Program-made: the position numbers and the translations under genes | In this document: piece after piece, positions 4,890-5,658 of the stretch | Layout of the letters: every line of letters begins with the position of its first letter | How positions within the stretch are numbered: position 1 is the stretch's first letter | The notes under the pieces: model-generated | Seen by the model: only the letters and a program-made list of their open reading frames with translations | The model's database searches: none | What the model was told of the DNA's origin: nothing | Source: Deltaproteobacteria bacterium | Lineage (GTDB): Bacteria > Desulfobacterota > Desulfobacteria > Desulfobacterales > UBA11574 | Length of the DNA stretch: 5,658 nt | Reading direction: 5' to 3' | Assembly: GCA_019313505.1 (NCBI GenBank) | Contig: JAFDBA010000152.1 | Location: forward strand, 1 to 5,658

Positions 4890-5594
4890 TCAGCCTGTTT
4901 TGGTAAAGTGCATCATATAGTTCATAGAGGTATTGCGGCACAGAGCACAGTATCCTACAAATGGAATATAGCGTAGACCGGATATGTCCATAAGTGTGAG
5001 CCCGGCGCTCTTTCCCCATTTCTCCATTTCAACAGGGCGCACTAATTTCCTGTAGGTGTGAGTGCCTTTACGAACAATGCCAATAATATACTCGGATGCC
5101 AGAATTACCAGCAGCAGAGCCACACACGTCCTGTTAATCGTAGCAAAAAACAGATCCCCTCCCGGCCGGACCAGCAAGGCACAGGCCTTAACTATGGAGG
5201 CCGGATCGGGTACATGCTCCACAAGTTCCATGCAGGTGACCACATGGAATCGTCCTGCGTGGGTCAGTGCCAGGTGTTCGGCCGTATCTATTCGATAATC
5301 GATGTGCAATCCGCTCTGTTGCATGTGTGTCTGCGCGGCTTTCAGAGACGGTGCGGCCATGTCTATACCTGTAACTTGGGCACCGGCAGCAGCCATAGAC
5401 TCTGTCAGCAGCCCACCGCCGCATCCCACATCCAGAACGCTTTTGCCCTTTAAACCTGCACTGGAACAGATATATTCAAGCCGGACAGGATTGATGTCAT
5501 GCAGTGACTTGAATACGCCGTTGCGGTTCCACCAATAGTCGGCCATGATAGCAAACTTGGCGATTTCGGCATTGTCGATATTGGACAGTTCCAT
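4890..5594 (-). CDS. ubiG: UbiG-type quinone 3-O-methyltransferase
   Basis: SAM-dependent O-methyltransferase that in ubiquinone synthesis performs both O-methylations of the ring hydroxyls. The 234-residue product matches E. coli UbiG (240) along its whole length: EIAKF (10-14), WW at 21-22, FKSLHDINPVRLEYI (28-42), SAM motif I DVGCGGG (55-61), D78 for the SAM ribose, VVTCMELVEHVPDP (118-131) with the E123/E126/H127 set that corresponds to the metal-binding residues described for UbiG/Coq3, RPGGDLFFATINR (143-155), SEYIIGIVRKGTH (167-179, the membrane-contact segment) and a C-terminal NYMMH. The ATG at 5594 is chosen over an in-frame TTG two codons upstream (5600) because the only GGA-like site suits the ATG. 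The Shine-Dalgarno is weak. It precedes ubiE in an apparent operon; the promoter is in the last 60 bases of the window or beyond. UbiG is unexpected if the host is a menaquinone-only bacterium. Confidence 0.88.
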   Translation of the reverse strand: MELSNIDNAEIAKFAIMADYWWNRNGVFKSLHDINPVRLEYICSSAGLKGKSVLDVGCGGGLLTESMAAAGAQVTGIDMAAPSLKAAQTHMQQSGLHIDYRIDTAEHLALTHAGRFHVVTCMELVEHVPDPASIVKACALLVRPGGDLFFATINRTCVALLLVILASEYIIGIVRKGTHTYRKLVRPVEMEKWGKSAGLTLMDISGLRYIPFVGYCALCRNTSMNYMMHFTKTG

Positions 5595-5658
5595 AGGCAA
5601 TTATCCGCGCCTGTATCATATAGCCGCAACTTAACTCAGGGTATCGTTCCCTTTTAAC

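Noticed and set aside
5058..5538. Several plus- and minus-strand frames of 78-131 codons over ubiG
   Set aside because: All lie inside ubiG, whose reading frame matches the family end to end; these are shadows in a GC-richer gene.

Overview
The window most resembles a chromosomal segment of a Desulfobacterota (delta-proteobacterial, sulfate-reducer-like) genome. The main pointers are a DVU0772-type small protein (a family I know from Desulfovibrio and relatives), a short winged-helix regulator, a two-helix-pair ferritin/rubrerythrin-like protein, and AT-rich and GC-rich palindromic repeats of the kind scattered through such genomes. This placement is inference: there is no rRNA or other marker gene here.

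Layout, left to right. 1-645 (minus) is the N-terminal quarter of the 2-oxoglutarate dehydrogenase E1 subunit (sucA/odhA), running off the left edge. 646-988 is a gap holding a good minus-strand terminator and an inverted-repeat cluster. 989-1450 (minus) encodes a stand-alone ferritin-like di-iron protein with a textbook promoter and ribosome binding site. 1451-1926 is a non-coding gap with two overlapping divergent promoters, a long nested GC-rich palindrome and a perfect 24-bp palindrome. 1927-2103 (minus) is a 58-residue winged-helix protein, and 2115-2480 (minus) is the DVU0772-like protein; they form a tight two-gene operon. 2481-2923 is a gap dominated by a 125-bp palindromic, MITE-like element. 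2924-3892 (plus) is a UbiA-superfamily membrane prenyltransferase. Converging on it from the right are 4016-4831 (minus, UbiE/MenG C-methyltransferase) and 4890-5594 (minus, UbiG O-methyltransferase).

How the genes fit together. UbiG and UbiE are head-to-tail on one strand, and UbiA faces them across a 123-bp convergent gap. The three enzyme types are the prenylation, C-methylation and O-methylation steps of ubiquinone-type quinone synthesis. UbiE alone would suit menaquinone, but a close UbiG homologue beside UbiA is unexpected in a menaquinone-using lineage and is the most interesting point in the window. A sucA-type 2-oxoglutarate dehydrogenase nearby points the same way, towards an oxidative TCA cycle rather than only ferredoxin-dependent 2-oxoacid oxidation. 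The ferritin-like protein would fit peroxide or iron handling.

No tRNA, rRNA, CRISPR array, transposase, integrase or phage gene was seen. Apart from the palindromic repeats there is no clear sign of mobile DNA.
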